Assembly (NCBI GenBank): GCA_013822345.1
Contig: PNKH01000028.1
Location: 1-64,000, forward strand
DNA: 64,000 nucleotides
Source: Isosphaera sp.
GTDB lineage: Bacteria; Planctomycetota; Planctomycetia; Gemmatales; Gemmataceae
Direction: 5' to 3'
The position numbers were made by a program, and so were the translations under genes. Every line of letters starts with the position of its first letter. Within the stretch, counting starts at the first letter, position 1. Of this stretch, positions 62,850 through 64,000 are shown piece after piece. The notes under the pieces are model-generated. The model worked only from the letters and a program-made list of their open reading frames with translations, was not told the DNA's origin and did not search any database.

Positions 62850-64000
62850 TCACTTCTGCGGCGGGGCCACCTCCCGGATCAGCGCCCCGCGGTCGTCGCT
62901 CAGCACCAGGATCGCGAACTTCTCGACCGCCTGCCGCTCCGGCGTGTTCACCGACGCGTAGTCGAACCGCCCGCGCAGGTCCGTGTACCCGTCCTTGTGG
63001 AACTTCACGCTCCCGTCGGCCAGCTTCGCGTACACCTTCACGTACGCCTTCCCGACCGCCCGCCCGTCGGCCGTCTCCGTCACCCGCAGCTGCCCGTAGT
63101 TCTCGGACAGCCCGGCCGACATCGTCGTCGCCAGGTGGGGCACCGCCTTCGTCTTCCCGGCCGCGGTCACCTCGACCAGCACGTTCCGCCCCTCGAACTG
63201 GGCCGGCAGCGGGACCGTGTGCTTGGTCCGCCCGCCGGGCAGCTTCACCGTCTCGGCCGCGTTCGGCTTGATCGTCGAGAACTGCCCGCCCGCCTTCTGC
63301 ACGAACGGGCTGGTGCTGAACAGCAACTCCACGTCCATCAGGTAGTAGTTGACCTTCACCGCGTCGAGGTTCTGCCACGTCAGGTTGACGCCCGCGGCGT
63401 TCACCGTGAACTCGAACCCCGGCTCGGTCGCGGCCAGCCCGCCCTGGGCCTGGTCGCGCTCGTCCTTGTCCACCACCTTCGGGCCCTTCCCCTCGATCTC
63501 GTCGATCTGGGCGACGACCGCGGCGAACGCGTTCCGCCACCGGTCGACTGGGTGGAACAGGTACTGGGTGGCGATCGCCCGGGCCCGCTTCGGGTCGTCC
63601 TTGAACAGCTCCAGGTACGCGGCGCAGTAGTCGTACTGCATCCGCGTCGCCACCCGGTCCGGGTTCACCCGCCCGAACGCGTCGAACGCCTCGTCGACCC
63701 GGTCCTGCAGCAGCAGGTAGTACACCGTCGCCAGCAGCGTGGTGTCGTCCGGCTCCTTCTGGTACGTCAGGGTCTTCAGGAACGCGTGGTACTGGTGCAG
63801 GACCGCCTCGTTCACGATCTGCCGCCGGCTCCCGAGGCTGTGCGCCCGGGCGTTCACCAGCGGCTTGTACTCCAGGTGCTCGTACTGGTGCCGGGCGACC
63901 GGGTCGACGGTCAGCAGCGGGCTGTCGATCGGCCCGCCGCACTGGGCCACCAGGTTGTCGGCGTGGAGCAGGAACTGCCGGGCCGTCGGCACGTCCGCGT
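62850..64000 (-). CDS. Large helical-repeat/beta protein, partial (C-terminal part)
   Basis: About 383 residues of open frame running off the window edge. Helical TPR-like segments (LLATVYYLLLQDRVDEAFDA, YLELFKDDPKRARAIATQYL) are followed by beta-rich regions (FTVNAAGVNLTWQNLDAVKV and DLRGRFDYASV) with a KVYAKLADGSVKF strand. No signal or catalytic motif in the visible part. The GTG at 63992 is not necessarily the start. Function unknown; a surface or binding protein is plausible. Confidence 0.6.
   Translation of the reverse strand, partial: ADVPTARQFLLHADNLVAQCGGPIDSPLLTVDPVARHQYEHLEYKPLVNARAHSLGSRRQIVNEAVLHQYHAFLKTLTYQKEPDDTTLLATVYYLLLQDRVDEAFDAFGRVNPDRVATRMQYDYCAAYLELFKDDPKRARAIATQYLFHPVDRWRNAFAAVVAQIDEIEGKGPKVVDKDERDQAQGGLAATEPGFEFTVNAAGVNLTWQNLDAVKVNYYLMDVELLFSTSPFVQKAGGQFSTIKPNAAETVKLPGGRTKHTVPLPAQFEGRNVLVEVTAAGKTKAVPHLATTMSAGLSENYGQLRVTETADGRAVGKAYVKVYAKLADGSVKFHKDGYTDLRGRFDYASVNTPERQAVEKFAILVLSDDRGALIREVAPPQK

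Overview
The window is very GC-rich (about 70%) and densely coded. Several features point to a planctomycete of the Gemmataceae type, though the species cannot be named: TIGR03067-type small proteins, a PEP-CTERM-like surface protein, a Cys-type sulfatase, a secreted PQQ-propeller giant, an EF-P with a PGN tip, large VWA/BatA proteins, and many perfect intergenic palindromes.

Layout. 0-15.5 kb (minus strand): a MoxR ATPase, a DUF58 protein, a BatA-type VWA protein and a second large VWA membrane protein, followed (upstream, same strand) by a secreted alpha/alpha-toroid (squalene-cyclase fold) protein and a 1677-residue secreted PQQ-propeller/TPR protein. 15.7-21 kb: an unknown 105-aa protein, a REP-associated tyrosine transposase (RAYT), a two-gene 2-oxoacid:ferredoxin oxidoreductase and a TIGR03067 protein. 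21.4-26.6 kb: an orphan radical SAM protein, a PP2C phosphatase, a DinG-type helicase and a BON-domain protein. 26.8-28 kb: tRNA-Arg(ACG) with its promoter, abutted by a tyrosine-recombinase remnant and a frameshifted methyltransferase, the scar of an integrated element. 28-36.7 kb: secreted and envelope enzymes, glutathione peroxidase, EF-P and a PBP4-type peptidase. 36.8-40.9 kb: housekeeping operon purA-uppS-cdsA-phoH, with a promoter and an intrinsic terminator in the purA leader. 40.9-42.7 kb: PAP2 phosphatase, tRNA-Gln(CTG) with promoter and terminator, and a thioredoxin-TPR protein.

42.8-62.7 kb reads as a stress or desiccation island: sulfatase, KGG-like small protein, trehalase, 4-TM protein, TreZ, SRPBCC protein, TIGR03067 protein, TreY and GlgX on the minus strand, then a membrane protein, an FAD-Rieske oxidoreductase, a glycine-zipper protein, an isochorismatase-family hydrolase, a manganese catalase, a SnoaL/NTF2 protein, a small conserved protein, a cNMP/FHA protein and a PEP-CTERM protein. 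GlgX debranches glycogen, TreY and TreZ turn the maltodextrins into trehalose, and the trehalase recycles it; the Mn catalase removes peroxide.

The main hidden signal is a GG-N10-GC motif with a GGCAC...TTGC core. It matches sigma-54 -24/-12 promoters and lies 25-57 nt (one case 98 nt) upstream of several island genes (Mn catalase, SnoaL protein, glycine-zipper protein, KGG protein, FAD-Rieske enzyme, probably GlgX and the 238-aa membrane protein) and of the PP2C phosphatase. Other unusual structures: a perfect 30-bp palindrome inserted in frame in treY, an 8-nt tandem repeat inside treY, and a 7-nt tandem repeat that could fuse two overlapping genes. At least nine families of long palindromes are dispersed between genes; one family borders the RAYT gene.
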